Assembly (NCBI GenBank): GCA_016931615.1
Contig: JAFGEL010000059.1
Coordinates: forward strand, 1 to 52,646
Direction of reading: 5' to 3'
Origin: Desulfuromonadales bacterium
GTDB lineage: Bacteria > Desulfobacterota > Desulfuromonadia > Desulfuromonadales > Geopsychrobacteraceae
Length of the DNA: 52,646 bases
In this document: piece by piece, positions 26,720 to 34,755 of the stretch
Numbering within the stretch: position 1 is the stretch's first letter
Layout of the letters: each line of letters starts with the position of its first letter
Made by a program: the position numbers and the translations under genes
The notes under the pieces: model-generated
Database searches by the model: none
The model's input: only the letters and a program-made list of their open reading frames with translations
What the model was told of the DNA's origin: nothing

Positions 26720-26933
26720 TGACTTTACGACTTTGGCTCGGAATGCAGGGGTAGATTAAAATCCGCGACGGGACGAGCCGGATTGCATCATCAAATCAAG
26801 GAGGTTTTACGGTTGTATATCAGCCACCGTCTTTTGCTGAAACGATAATTAAATTTGAACTTGTCTGGAAGGTACGGTCGTCTGAACCGCTGGTCATGAC
26901 AGTCGCCAAACTGTCGCTGCGGGTGGAGGTGTG
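26720..26933 (+). other. Leader region before the universal stress protein gene
   Basis: 214 bases without a supported gene. AAGGAGG occurs at about 26801-26807 but is followed only by an 11-codon TTG frame. A second frame stays open from a TAG at about 26753 to the Usp start but has no ATG, GTG or TTG near its beginning. No clear terminator is seen after mrp. Confidence 0.4.
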
Positions 26934-27770
26934 ATGATCATTCTTGCTCATGACGGTTCGCTTTACGGGGAATGGGTATCGCGTTACGCGATCAACTTCG
27001 CCCTGAGCGAGGAGGATCGCAGACTGTTGGTTCTGCATGTCCCCGAAGGCAAAATCGCCCCGGTTGTGGTCGAGGCCCGACTGGAGCGCCTGATGAATGA
27101 CTGTACTGAACATGAACTTTCCTGCCGCTGTGAATATCTTCCACCGGAACAGGATGTGTATCGCAGTCTGCGTCATGCCATTCCCCATGATCCAACTGCC
27201 CTGCTGGTTTGCGGAACCCGGGTCAAAGCGCGGAACCGGGCCTACCTGACTGATTCGATCGCGGAAAAATTACTGCGGACCCATCAATGTCCGGTCGTGG
27301 CGTTACGAGTGACACAGCCCGGGTTGCTTGGTACACCGGTCAATCTGCTGTTGCCCCTGGCCGGGCATGATGCCGGGACAGAGAGATTCTGGCCGGTACT
27401 CAGGCGCTTTGTGCCGCGTCTGCACAGTGTCCAGCTGTTTCGCAGTCTGAATATCCATTATCTGCGCTATCCTCATCTGAGTCGGAACCGGGAACAATCC
27501 CTGCGTGATATTGGAATAGCCTATCTTGAACAGATCCTCATGGATATAGATAAGAGACTGCCGGAAAGGAGCTTTCGAATAGATTGCCGGGTGGCATTGT
27601 CCAGCAACTGGTCGGATGAAATTCTGGTTCTGGCCAGTCGTCTGCGCATGCAGCTCATCCTCCTCGGAGTCAGTGAACGCACCCTTGCACACCGACTGTT
27701 TTACGGTGTCGGCTTGGAGCGGATTCTGCACAAAAGTCCCTGTGACGTTGGTATTTACCGCGGACCATGA
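26934..27770 (+). CDS. Universal stress protein, two-domain (UspA family)
   Basis: A 278-residue protein with two Usp-like halves. The first half starts IILAHDGSLYGEWVSRYA and includes TALLVCGTRVKARN and LLRTHQCPVVALR; the second half ends RLRMQLILLGVSERT and ILHKSPCDVGIYR. The ATP-binding GxxGxxxxGS signature is degenerate in both halves, so nucleotide binding is doubtful. GGAGG precedes the start; GTG at 26931 and ATG at 26934 are adjacent and I prefer the ATG for spacing. The stop overlaps the start of the P-type ATPase gene as ATGA. Usp domains often modulate ion transporters, and the tight coupling suggests that it regulates the pump. Confidence 0.85.
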   Translation: MIILAHDGSLYGEWVSRYAINFALSEEDRRLLVLHVPEGKIAPVVVEARLERLMNDCTEHELSCRCEYLPPEQDVYRSLRHAIPHDPTALLVCGTRVKARNRAYLTDSIAEKLLRTHQCPVVALRVTQPGLLGTPVNLLLPLAGHDAGTERFWPVLRRFVPRLHSVQLFRSLNIHYLRYPHLSRNREQSLRDIGIAYLEQILMDIDKRLPERSFRIDCRVALSSNWSDEILVLASRLRMQLILLGVSERTLAHRLFYGVGLERILHKSPCDVGIYRGP

Positions 27771-30427
27771 ATAACTGTGCGGGAATTCAAAAATTATCGG
27801 TAGACCAGGTTTACCGGGCACTGGACAGCAGCCCCCGGGGCTTGTCCTCCTCAGAGGCGCAGGAGCGGCTGCGCGAAATCGGCAGGAACAGTATTGAGAT
27901 CCCCGACCGCTGGCGTCTGCTGCGAAGTTTACTGCGTCAACTGACAAACTTCTTCACCTTGTTGCTGCTGATATCGGCTTTGATCTGTCTGGTGGCGGAA
28001 CGACTGCAACCCGGACAGAATATGCTGATCCTCGGCTGGGCTTTGGGCGGGGTCGCCCTGCTGAATGCAGTATTCAGTTTCATCCAGGAATATCGCGCGG
28101 AAAAGGCGATGGAAGCGCTGCGCCATTTTCTGCCACAGCAGACCAGCGTCTCGCGCGATGGCAAGGTGGTGCCAGTTCCTGTGGATGAACTCGTGCCGGG
28201 AGATCTTCTGCACCTTGCGGAAGGGGACCGGGTGCCAGCCGATGCGAGACTGGTTGAAGCCTCCGGAGTGATGGTCAATAACGCTCCTTTGACCGGGGAG
28301 TCCCTGCCTCTTGCTCTGAGTGCTGAGGCGGTGGAGGATCGAGAAGCAGAGGGTAACAGCGTTTTTGCCGGTTGTCTGGTTCTGCGCGGCAGCGGGCAAG
28401 CCGTTGTCTTCGCCACTGGATTGCGGACCGAGTTCGGAAAAATCGCCCATCTGTCCCAGGCCATCAGGAAAGAACCTTCACCACTGGAGCGGCAAACGGC
28501 CCATATGGTGCGCGTGTTGACCCTGATTGCCGTCGGGCTCGGGATTTCATTTTTTTCTTACGGAATGGTCAGTGGCCGTTCCTGGTGGATCAATCTGGTT
28601 TTCATGATGGGGATCATTGTCGCCAACGTACCCGAAGGCCTGCTACCGACCTTTACCCTGGCTCTGGCCCTGGGGAGTTTGCGTATGGCCCGCCAGAATG
28701 TTCTGGTCACCAGCCTCAATGCCGTGGAATCGCTCGGCTCGGTTCAAATCATCTGTGCCGACAAGACCGGAACCCTGACCCGCAATGAGTTGACTGTCTC
28801 ACTGCTTTCCGGGCCAACGAGCGTGGAAAGGTTGGGGGCCGGTGAGCGGCGCAGATTACTCACTCTTGCTTTGGCGGCTTCGCCAGCGCAAACGGCCGAA
28901 CAGGAGAAAAAAGGTGATCCGTTGGATCTTGCTATCGCTTCGGCTTTTGATCGCGAAGGCTATGGAATCAGCTGGCGCACGCTGTTTTTCCATCCCTTTG
29001 ATGTCGAAAAAAAACGTTCGGCGGGAGTTATAGAGGAAAACGGTGAAAAACTGGTCGCGGTCAAGGGTGCCTGGGAAAACATTGCACCGCTGCTCAGCGA
29101 AGAAACGAATTCAGGCGTTATTGCTGCTGCCGAAAGCCGGATGCGTGAGCTTGCCGGTCAGGGGCTGCGGGTTATTGCTGTGGCCTGGCGCCCTCTGGAA
29201 GCGGATGAAGATGGGTCCGATCAGGACAGTCTGGAAAGAAAACTGATTCCGGCGGGGTTTATCGGTATCGAGGATGAGCTTCATGAAGAGGTTCCTGCAG
29301 CGATCAGGGACTGCCGGGAAGCCGGTATCGAGGTACTGATGATCACCGGAGACCACCCGGATACGGCCAGAACAATAGCCGTGCACTGCGGCATCCTGCC
29401 CGAAGGGGTGAAGAGTGAAACGGATATTCTTACCGGTGATATCTTGGAAGAACTCAGCGAAGAGGAGCTTAAGCAGCGACTCAAAGCCGGGGTGAAGATT
29501 TTCGCCCGCACCAGCCCGACCCAGAAAATGAAAATTGTCCTGGCCTTGAAGGCTTTGAACCGGGTTGTGGCAATGACCGGAGACGGGGTCAACGACGCCC
29601 CGGCACTCAAAGCCGCAGATATCGGGATTGCCATGGGTAAAAGCGGGACCGATGTCGCCCGCGCTTCGGCCCAGCTGATTCTGCTGGATGATAATTTCGC
29701 TTCGATTGTTGCCGGAATCAGGGAAGGGCGCACGATTTTCCTCAATATCCGTAAATTTACCAACTACGTGCTGGTCAGTAACGGTCCGGAGATTATTCCT
29801 TACCTGCTTTATATCCTGCTTCCGGTCCCTCTGGCCCTGACAGTGATCCAGATTCTTTCCATTGACCTCGGAACGGATATCATCCCCTCTATGGCGCTGG
29901 GTCGGGAACCCCCGGAACCTGATGTCATGCAGCATCCACCCCGGGGACACGAATTTCAGCTGCTGACTCCCGGTCTGGTGATTCACAGCTATCTATTTCT
30001 GGGCCTGCTAGAGGCTCTATGGTCACTGGGTTTGTTTTTCTACGTACTGCATTCGGGGGGCTGGATCTACGGGACGGAACTTGCGGGAGATCATCCCCTT
30101 TACCGCTCGGCTACCGGCATTGCACTGGCGACCATCCTGCTCATGCAGATCGGCAACCTGATTGGGAGACGTTTTCACCGTCGCTCAGGGATTGACCGGA
30201 GTTTGTTTGCGAATCCTCTGTTAATCGTTGGAATATTGATCCAAGTTCTGTTTTCATGGGCACTGCTTTATAGTGCTCCCGTGCAAAAAATTCTTGGAAC
30301 AGGTCCAGTTGAGTGGACGGTTTATCTGGTCGCCTGGCTCGGCATCCCGCTGATTTTTGGAGCTGATTATCTGCGTAAACGAATCTGTTACGGACCCCCC
30401 CTGAGTTTAAACCATTTTCGAACGTAA
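27767..30427 (+). CDS. P-type cation ATPase, Na+,K+-ATPase-like (P2C-type)
   Basis: An 886-residue P2-type ATPase with the catalytic Asp332 in DKTGTLT, TGES actuator motif near residue 175, and TGDGVNDAPAL hinge. Membrane blocks flank residues 55-100, 250-310 and 660-880. The TM4 motif is NVPEGLL with Glu290. In TM5, NYVLVSNGPE gives Tyr667, Ser671, Asn672 and Glu675, and in TM6, IDLGTD gives Asp700 and Asp704. The identities and the spacing match the cation-site residues of the animal Na+,K+-ATPase alpha subunit (E327, D369, Y771, S775, N776, E779, D804, D808), and ESDxM-like PEPDVM follows. It is therefore closer to Na+/K+ pumps than to Ca2+ pumps at this site. It is coupled to the Usp gene and lies 0.5 kb before trkAH. 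Confidence 0.9.
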   Translation: MNNCAGIQKLSVDQVYRALDSSPRGLSSSEAQERLREIGRNSIEIPDRWRLLRSLLRQLTNFFTLLLLISALICLVAERLQPGQNMLILGWALGGVALLNAVFSFIQEYRAEKAMEALRHFLPQQTSVSRDGKVVPVPVDELVPGDLLHLAEGDRVPADARLVEASGVMVNNAPLTGESLPLALSAEAVEDREAEGNSVFAGCLVLRGSGQAVVFATGLRTEFGKIAHLSQAIRKEPSPLERQTAHMVRVLTLIAVGLGISFFSYGMVSGRSWWINLVFMMGIIVANVPEGLLPTFTLALALGSLRMARQNVLVTSLNAVESLGSVQIICADKTGTLTRNELTVSLLSGPTSVERLGAGERRRLLTLALAASPAQTAEQEKKGDPLDLAIASAFDREGYGISWRTLFFHPFDVEKKRSAGVIEENGEKLVAVKGAWENIAPLLSEETNSGVIAAAESRMRELAGQGLRVIAVAWRPLEADEDGSDQDSLERKLIPAGFIGIEDELHEEVPAAIRDCREAGIEVLMITGDHPDTARTIAVHCGILPEGVKSETDILTGDILEELSEEELKQRLKAGVKIFARTSPTQKMKIVLALKALNRVVAMTGDGVNDAPALKAADIGIAMGKSGTDVARASAQLILLDDNFASIVAGIREGRTIFLNIRKFTNYVLVSNGPEIIPYLLYILLPVPLALTVIQILSIDLGTDIIPSMALGREPPEPDVMQHPPRGHEFQLLTPGLVIHSYLFLGLLEALWSLGLFFYVLHSGGWIYGTELAGDHPLYRSATGIALATILLMQIGNLIGRRFHRRSGIDRSLFANPLLIVGILIQVLFSWALLYSAPVQKILGTGPVEWTVYLVAWLGIPLIFGADYLRKRICYGPPLSLNHFRT

Positions 30428-30460
30428 ACCTTCGGGTTCAATAGGCGGGACAAGACCAGT

Positions 30461-30536
30461 CGCTCAGGCCGACCACCCCTGCGGAGGAAAGCATCGGTAC
30501 AAATTTGACTAAGTGAATGGTGGAGAAGCCTGAGCG
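30461..30536. repeat. Long-armed inverted repeat between convergent genes
   Basis: CGCTCAGGC (30461-30469) pairs with GCCTGAGCG (30528-30536), and inside it CCACC (30473-30477) pairs with GGTGG (30519-30523), leaving a loop of about 40 bases. It fills most of the 111-base gap between the ends of the ATPase and HNH genes. It could act as a two-way terminator or be a small structured element. No clear T-run follows on the plus strand beyond GGTTTATTTT. Confidence 0.4.
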
Positions 30537-30538
30537 GT

Positions 30539-30859
30539 TTATTTTGCGCCCAGATTTGCGAGGTATTCTTCCCACTCCAGCGGCAGAAGGTCCTTCTTTC
30601 TGTTGTTGCAGTCCTTGCAGGCGGGGACGCAGTTGCCCTTGGTGCTGCGTCCGCCGCGGGCCAGAGGGACGATGTGATCGAGGGTCAGCTCTTTGGGCGG
30701 AACCTGTCGGCCGCAATAGTGACACTGCCCTCTGGCGATGCGATTCTGCCACCACCCCTGTTTGCGCAAAACCCGGGCTTTTTCACGTTCCTGGCGGATC
30801 TGGCGCTCATCGATGTCAAGATTGATGTCCATCGCTTCAGCTTTTGTGAGAAGTTTCAT
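30539..30859 (-). CDS. HNH endonuclease domain protein
   Basis: A 106-residue protein with a zinc-stabilised HNH fold in its second half. The motifs are CHYCGR (first Cys pair), LTLDHIVPLARGG with the Asp-His core, and CKDCNNRK with the second Cys pair and the closing Asn. The N-terminal 40 residues are charged and helical (DERQIRQEREKARVLRKQ). Such small, lone HNH proteins are common in Desulfuromonadales and related genomes and are not tied to a phage or intron here. I take the ATG at 30859; a TTG immediately before it is in frame. It is divergent from trkA and convergent with the ATPase gene. DNA or RNA cleavage is expected from the fold, but the target is not known. Confidence 0.82.
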   Translation of the reverse strand: MKLLTKAEAMDINLDIDERQIRQEREKARVLRKQGWWQNRIARGQCHYCGRQVPPKELTLDHIVPLARGGRSTKGNCVPACKDCNNRKKDLLPLEWEEYLANLGAK

Positions 30860-30949
30860 CAAATTCCCGATTATTGCACATTTTATCGATTTATGCGATC
30901 TTGTCAGACTGTAAAATTGCTGAAGATTATCTTTTGAAAGAGATAACCT

Positions 30950-32302
30950 ATGAGAATTCTTATTGTTGGCTCCGGGCAGGTTGGTTATTTTCTCTGCGAC
31001 CGTTTATCCTGTGAAGGTCACGAAGTCACCCTGGTTGATCGTGATGAAGAGACTGTTGAACGCGCCCAGGACCGTCTTAATGTCATGGGTATTGTCGGTA
31101 ATGGAGCCAGTGCTGAGATTCTCGAACAGGCCGGCATTAAAGATGCCGATATCTTCATTGCCGTCACCAATATGGATGAAGTCAACATCCTGGCCTGCCT
31201 GTTGGCACGGGAATACCAGGTAAAGGTTCTCGTCGCCCGGACCAAGAACATTGAGTACACCAGCCATAAAGCGGTGCTGTCCAAAGAAAAACTGGGCATT
31301 GATCTGCTCATCAACCCCGAAGATGCCGTTGCCGAGGAGCTGTCAAAACTGGCTTGTGATTCCAAGGCCTTTGACGTCGCCGAGTTTGCCGAGGGGCAGA
31401 TTCTTTTTCAGGGCTACCGGATCGAGCATGACAGTCCTCTCTGTGACCTGACTCTTGCTGAGCTCGGAGAATTGCGCGGGATGTACCGTTTTGTTGTCGT
31501 TGCCATCAATCGCGGCAACGTCACGATTATCCCCCGTGGTGACGATGTTATCCAGGCCGGGGACCGGATTTATATCTTTGCTCCACAACAGGAACTGCCG
31601 GCGATCAACTACCTGTTAAAGTCGGAACAGAAAAATCCCAAAGCAAATCGCCGGGCCTTTATCCTCGGGGGCAGCCGTATCGGTCAGCAGGTGGCTCAGA
31701 ATATCGAAAAACTCAATTTTCATACCAAGCTGATCGAGAAGAGTGAAGAGCGTTGTTATCGCCTGGCTGAGCAGTTGCATAAAACCGTGGTCATCAACGC
31801 TGAGGGGTTGGACGTGCCGACCCTGGTGGATGAGGGGCTGGCCGATGCGGACGTATTTATCGCGGTGACCGAAAACGATCAGACCAATATTCTGACCTGC
31901 CTGCTGGCCCGGCAGCATCGGGTGCGCAGAACCCTTGCCCTGGTCAGCCAACCCGAACTGGTCGGACTTGCCGCCGAGCTCGGCATTGATGCCTGTATTT
32001 CTCCGCGACTGGCTGCGGCCGGGGCGATCCTCAAATTTGTCCGGCGTGGAGAAATTATTTCCCTGACCGCAGTTGAAGGAAGCAATTCGGAAGTTCTGGA
32101 GCTCGAAATCGGCAAAGACAGCGGCCTGTTGAAAAAGCCCCTGAAGGATTTGCATTTTCCGCGGGGAGCGATCATCGGGGCCATCGTTCACGGGTCGAAA
32201 TACGAAATACCGACCGGCGAGAGCCTGCTTGAGGAAGGTGACCGGGTCGTCATCTTTACTCTTCCCGAAGCTCTGCAGAAAGTCGAAAGGTTTTTTTCCT
32301 GA
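30950..32302 (+). CDS. trkA: Trk potassium uptake regulator TrkA
   Basis: A 450-residue peripheral protein with two RCK modules. The first NAD-binding fold starts MRILIVGSGQVGYF and has the VDRDEETVERAQ acidic end; the second starts FILGGSRIGQQVAQN near residue 235. Each is followed by a TrkA-C domain (GYRIEHDSPLCDLTL and LEIGKDSGLLKKPL). It gates the TrkH channel in response to nucleotides. The gene abuts trkH with no gap. A possible promoter, TTGTCA at 30901 with GATTAT 18 bases later, lies just upstream but is weak. Length and order are standard for the family. Confidence 0.95.
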   Translation: MRILIVGSGQVGYFLCDRLSCEGHEVTLVDRDEETVERAQDRLNVMGIVGNGASAEILEQAGIKDADIFIAVTNMDEVNILACLLAREYQVKVLVARTKNIEYTSHKAVLSKEKLGIDLLINPEDAVAEELSKLACDSKAFDVAEFAEGQILFQGYRIEHDSPLCDLTLAELGELRGMYRFVVVAINRGNVTIIPRGDDVIQAGDRIYIFAPQQELPAINYLLKSEQKNPKANRRAFILGGSRIGQQVAQNIEKLNFHTKLIEKSEERCYRLAEQLHKTVVINAEGLDVPTLVDEGLADADVFIAVTENDQTNILTCLLARQHRVRRTLALVSQPELVGLAAELGIDACISPRLAAAGAILKFVRRGEIISLTAVEGSNSEVLELEIGKDSGLLKKPLKDLHFPRGAIIGAIVHGSKYEIPTGESLLEEGDRVVIFTLPEALQKVERFFS

Positions 32303-33748
32303 ATGAATCTGCTTCTGACGCTGCGTATTCTCGGGGCATTACTGTTGTTTCTCGCCGGGACCCTGCTGACCCCGTTGCCATTCTCTTTCTATTACGCTGA
32401 CGGTGTCTGGTCAGCTTTCATTCTTTCCGCCATCATCTGTCTGCTGGTCGGTAGCCTGCTGTTTTTTTTCTGCCACAGCCCCAAAGAACTTTCCTTGCGC
32501 GAAGGTTTTGCCGTCGTCACTTTCGGTTGGACGGTTTTTGCTGTCTTCGGAGCTCTGCCTTATCTGATTTCAGGGGCTATTCCGGCTCCTATCGACGCCA
32601 TTTTTGAAACGATGAGCGGCTTTACCACCACCGGCTCGACGATTCTCATAGACATTGAAGGACTGCCTCAGAGTCTGCTCTTCTGGCGGTCGTTGACCCA
32701 CTGGCTGGGGGGGATGGGGATTATTGTCCTGTCTCTGGCGATATTGCCGATGCTCGGTGTCGGTGGGATGCAGCTTTTTAAAGCTGAGGTGCCCGGACCG
32801 ACCGCGGATCGGTTGAAACCGCGTATTCAGGATACCGCCAAAATGCTCTGGGGGGTCTACTTTCTGCTGACCGTGGTTGAAACTCTGATGCTGATGTTTG
32901 GCGGTATGAGTTTTTTTGATGCCCTGTGTCATTCCTTCGCGACCCTCGCGACCGGTGGCTTCTCAACCAAGAATACCTCCGTTGCCGCATTTGACAGCAG
33001 TTATATCGATTCTGTCATTACCCTGTTCATGATTCTTGCCGGTGTTAACTTCGCGCTGCATTTTCAGATTTTGCGCGGTCGGGCGAGGGATTTTTTCCGC
33101 AGTGAGGAACTGCGTGTCTATCTGGGGATCATCCTGGTATCGACCCTTGTTGTCATGATCTTCAACTGGTCGAGTTCCACCTATCTTCACTTCGGGGAGA
33201 ACCTTCGTTTCTCGATTTTTCAGGTCTCTTCAATTATGACGACGACCGGTTTCGGAACAGCCGACTTTGAACTCTGGCCGGTGGTTGCCCAGTATGTCCT
33301 GGTCCTGCTGATGTTTATCGGGGGCTGTGCCGGTTCGACCGGCGGGGGCATGAAGGTGGCGCGAATTCTGCTGTTGTTCAAACATGCCCAGGTCCAGGTG
33401 TTTCGCCTGATCCATCCGCGGGCGATCCGTCTGGTCAAACTTGGCAACAGACCGGTCGACAAAGAAGTGCTCCAGGCGATCCTGGGTTTTTTTGCGTTGT
33501 TTATCGGCGTTTTTGTTGTCGGCTCACTGTTGGTTGCCGCAACCGGGATGGATCTGGTCTCAGCGGGATCGGCGGTGATTGCTTGCCTGGCCAATATCGG
33601 TCCGGGACTCGGCAGCGTCGGTCCGACCGATCATTTTGCTTATGTGCCGGTCTTCGGGAAGACTGTGCTGATTGTCTGCATGCTGATGGGGCGCCTGGAG
33701 CTGTTCACCGTTCTGGTGCTTTTCTTCCCTTCATTCTGGCGCAAGTAA
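32303..33748 (+). CDS. trkH: Trk potassium uptake membrane subunit TrkH
   Basis: A 481-residue membrane protein of the SKT family. The four pore-loop repeats can be seen with their glycine filter residues: MSGFTTTGSTIL, FATLATGGFSTKN, IMTTTGFGTADF and ANIGPGLGSVG, each supplying the K+ filter glycine. The GGCAGSTGGGMKV segment in the third repeat is the flexible loop of TrkH. It should import K+ together with TrkA, which is encoded immediately upstream. Together with the Na+,K+-ATPase-like pump at 27767, the region is devoted to K+ and Na+ balance, as expected for a marine or brackish organism. Confidence 0.95.
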   Translation: MNLLLTLRILGALLLFLAGTLLTPLPFSFYYADGVWSAFILSAIICLLVGSLLFFFCHSPKELSLREGFAVVTFGWTVFAVFGALPYLISGAIPAPIDAIFETMSGFTTTGSTILIDIEGLPQSLLFWRSLTHWLGGMGIIVLSLAILPMLGVGGMQLFKAEVPGPTADRLKPRIQDTAKMLWGVYFLLTVVETLMLMFGGMSFFDALCHSFATLATGGFSTKNTSVAAFDSSYIDSVITLFMILAGVNFALHFQILRGRARDFFRSEELRVYLGIILVSTLVVMIFNWSSSTYLHFGENLRFSIFQVSSIMTTTGFGTADFELWPVVAQYVLVLLMFIGGCAGSTGGGMKVARILLLFKHAQVQVFRLIHPRAIRLVKLGNRPVDKEVLQAILGFFALFIGVFVVGSLLVAATGMDLVSAGSAVIACLANIGPGLGSVGPTDHFAYVPVFGKTVLIVCMLMGRLELFTVLVLFFPSFWRK

Positions 33749-33767
33749 ACTCATTACAGCCAATGAA

Positions 33768-33798
33768 AAGCCCCCATCGCCTCAGGCGATGGGGGCTT
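33768..33798. terminator. Strong bidirectional hairpin terminator after trkH
   Basis: AAGCCCCCATCGCC (33768-33781) and GGCGATGGGGGCTT (33785-33798) make a 14-base-pair perfect stem around TCA. The T-run is better on the minus strand (CTTTTCATT) than on the plus strand (CTTCCCCCC). It should stop trkH transcripts and any transcript coming from the right. Confidence 0.75.
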
Positions 33799-33811
33799 CC
33801 CCCCTCCGGAA

Positions 33812-33831
33812 CCTTGCTGCATCCAGCCAGG
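33812..33831. other. Second stem-loop next to the trkH terminator
   Basis: CCTTGCTG-CATC-CAGCCAGG forms an 8-base-pair stem with one mismatch. It lies 13 bases from the terminator hairpin. On the minus strand, hairpin, G-rich linker and terminator would form a compact RNA of about 70 bases. No match to SRP RNA or a riboswitch that I know. Confidence 0.35.
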
Positions 33832-33902
33832 TAAATCAGTTAATGATGTCGTCAGTATAATCAGAACTTCTGACAAAATTCTGAATATTGCTGGTGACTA
33901 TG

Positions 33903-33920
33903 AAAAAAAAGTACTTTTTT
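33903..33920. terminator. A/T palindrome directly after the yfiH stop
   Basis: A7-GTAC-T7 is a perfect 18-base palindrome beginning one base past the stop codon of the minus-strand yfiH gene. A run of eight T follows on the minus strand. It may serve as a weak terminator for yfiH; a stem made only of A-T pairs is unusual. Confidence 0.35.
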
Positions 33921-34712
33921 TCAATTCAGCTTGATGAAGCCGATTTGCCGGCCGGTCATGCCGTTGTCGCGACGGTAGGAAAAAAACAGTTCCGGATGGC
34001 AGCATGTGCACTGCTCGGCAACTTCGATCTGCTGAGGTTTCAGCCCGGCGGCTTCCAGTTGCAGACGGCAACTCAAAGGAATGTCCAATTTCCAGTGGCC
34101 CAGCCGGATCTCGCTGGAAATCTCATCCCAGAAACCGCTACCCTGCCTGAAGGCATCCCTGACCGGTCGATCAACTTCATATTTGTGTGCGCCGATACCC
34201 GGTCCGATGGCAGCCTGTAGTTCACTGGCTAGACAGCCGAAGTGTTGAACCATGGTCGCAATCACCTTGGCGATCAGACCGTTTGCGGCGCCGCGCCAAC
34301 CGGCATGGATCACCGCCGCCAATGGCTGCTCGGGGTGCCAGAGTAACAGTGGAAAACAGTCGGCAGTAAGGACTCCCAGCATGATTCCCGTCTGGTTGGT
34401 GACGACAGCATCGACTTCGACTTTCAGAAAATGGGTCAGGTCGGGATTGCTCTCGTCGACCAGCAGGATATCGTTGCCGTGGACCTGTTTCACGGTTAAT
34501 AACTGGTGGGGATCCAGCGCAAAGCTGCGCGTTAAGGTTGAGCGATTGCCCTCGACATTGGGGAGCGGGTCGTCTGTTTCCAGTCCCAGGTTGAGGGAGT
34601 GATACGGGGGTCTGCTGACCCCTCCATTGCGTGTCGTAAATCCGGCGATAAGGTGGTTGGGAAGCCGGGACGGCTGCAGGTAGGAAATTTTCCCCTGGCG
34701 TACTAGTTTCAT
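33921..34712 (-). CDS. pgeF: YfiH/PgeF family protein (polyphenol oxidase or laccase-domain protein)
   Basis: A 263-residue cytoplasmic protein of the DUF152 family. I start it at the ATG at 34712, with AGAGGA just upstream; an in-frame TTG ten codons earlier lacks a site. Metal-binding and catalytic residues of the family are kept: LTADCFPLLLW with Cys near residue 120, HAGWRGAANGL with His near 137, and the C-terminal CTCCHPELFFSYRR motif. Family members act on nucleosides (purine nucleoside phosphorylase/adenosine deaminase-type reactions) and, in E. coli, have been linked to correcting L-Ser in peptidoglycan. It lies 43 bases downstream of the RluD-type gene, in the order usual for bacteria (rluD-yfiH). 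Confidence 0.9.
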   Translation of the reverse strand: MKLVRQGKISYLQPSRLPNHLIAGFTTRNGGVSRPPYHSLNLGLETDDPLPNVEGNRSTLTRSFALDPHQLLTVKQVHGNDILLVDESNPDLTHFLKVEVDAVVTNQTGIMLGVLTADCFPLLLWHPEQPLAAVIHAGWRGAANGLIAKVIATMVQHFGCLASELQAAIGPGIGAHKYEVDRPVRDAFRQGSGFWDEISSEIRLGHWKLDIPLSCRLQLEAAGLKPQQIEVAEQCTCCHPELFFSYRRDNGMTGRQIGFIKLN

Positions 34713-34755
34713 GACATCCTCTGGTCGATACTGATAAGCCAAAAACGGCGAGTTG

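Noticed and set aside
26814-26849. TTG-start peptide of 11 codons after AAGGAGG
   Set aside because: Too short to support as a gene and has no repeated regulatory codons that would mark an attenuator.
30539-30859. HNH gene as part of a mobile intron or phage
   Set aside because: No integrase, terminase, intron structure or interrupted host gene is present around it.
33751-33840. Possible SRP RNA (ffs) or riboswitch after trkH
   Set aside because: The conserved GGTCAGG...GGAAGGAAGCAGCC signature is absent, and fluoride, c-di-GMP and preQ1 riboswitch patterns do not fit; kept only as two hairpins.
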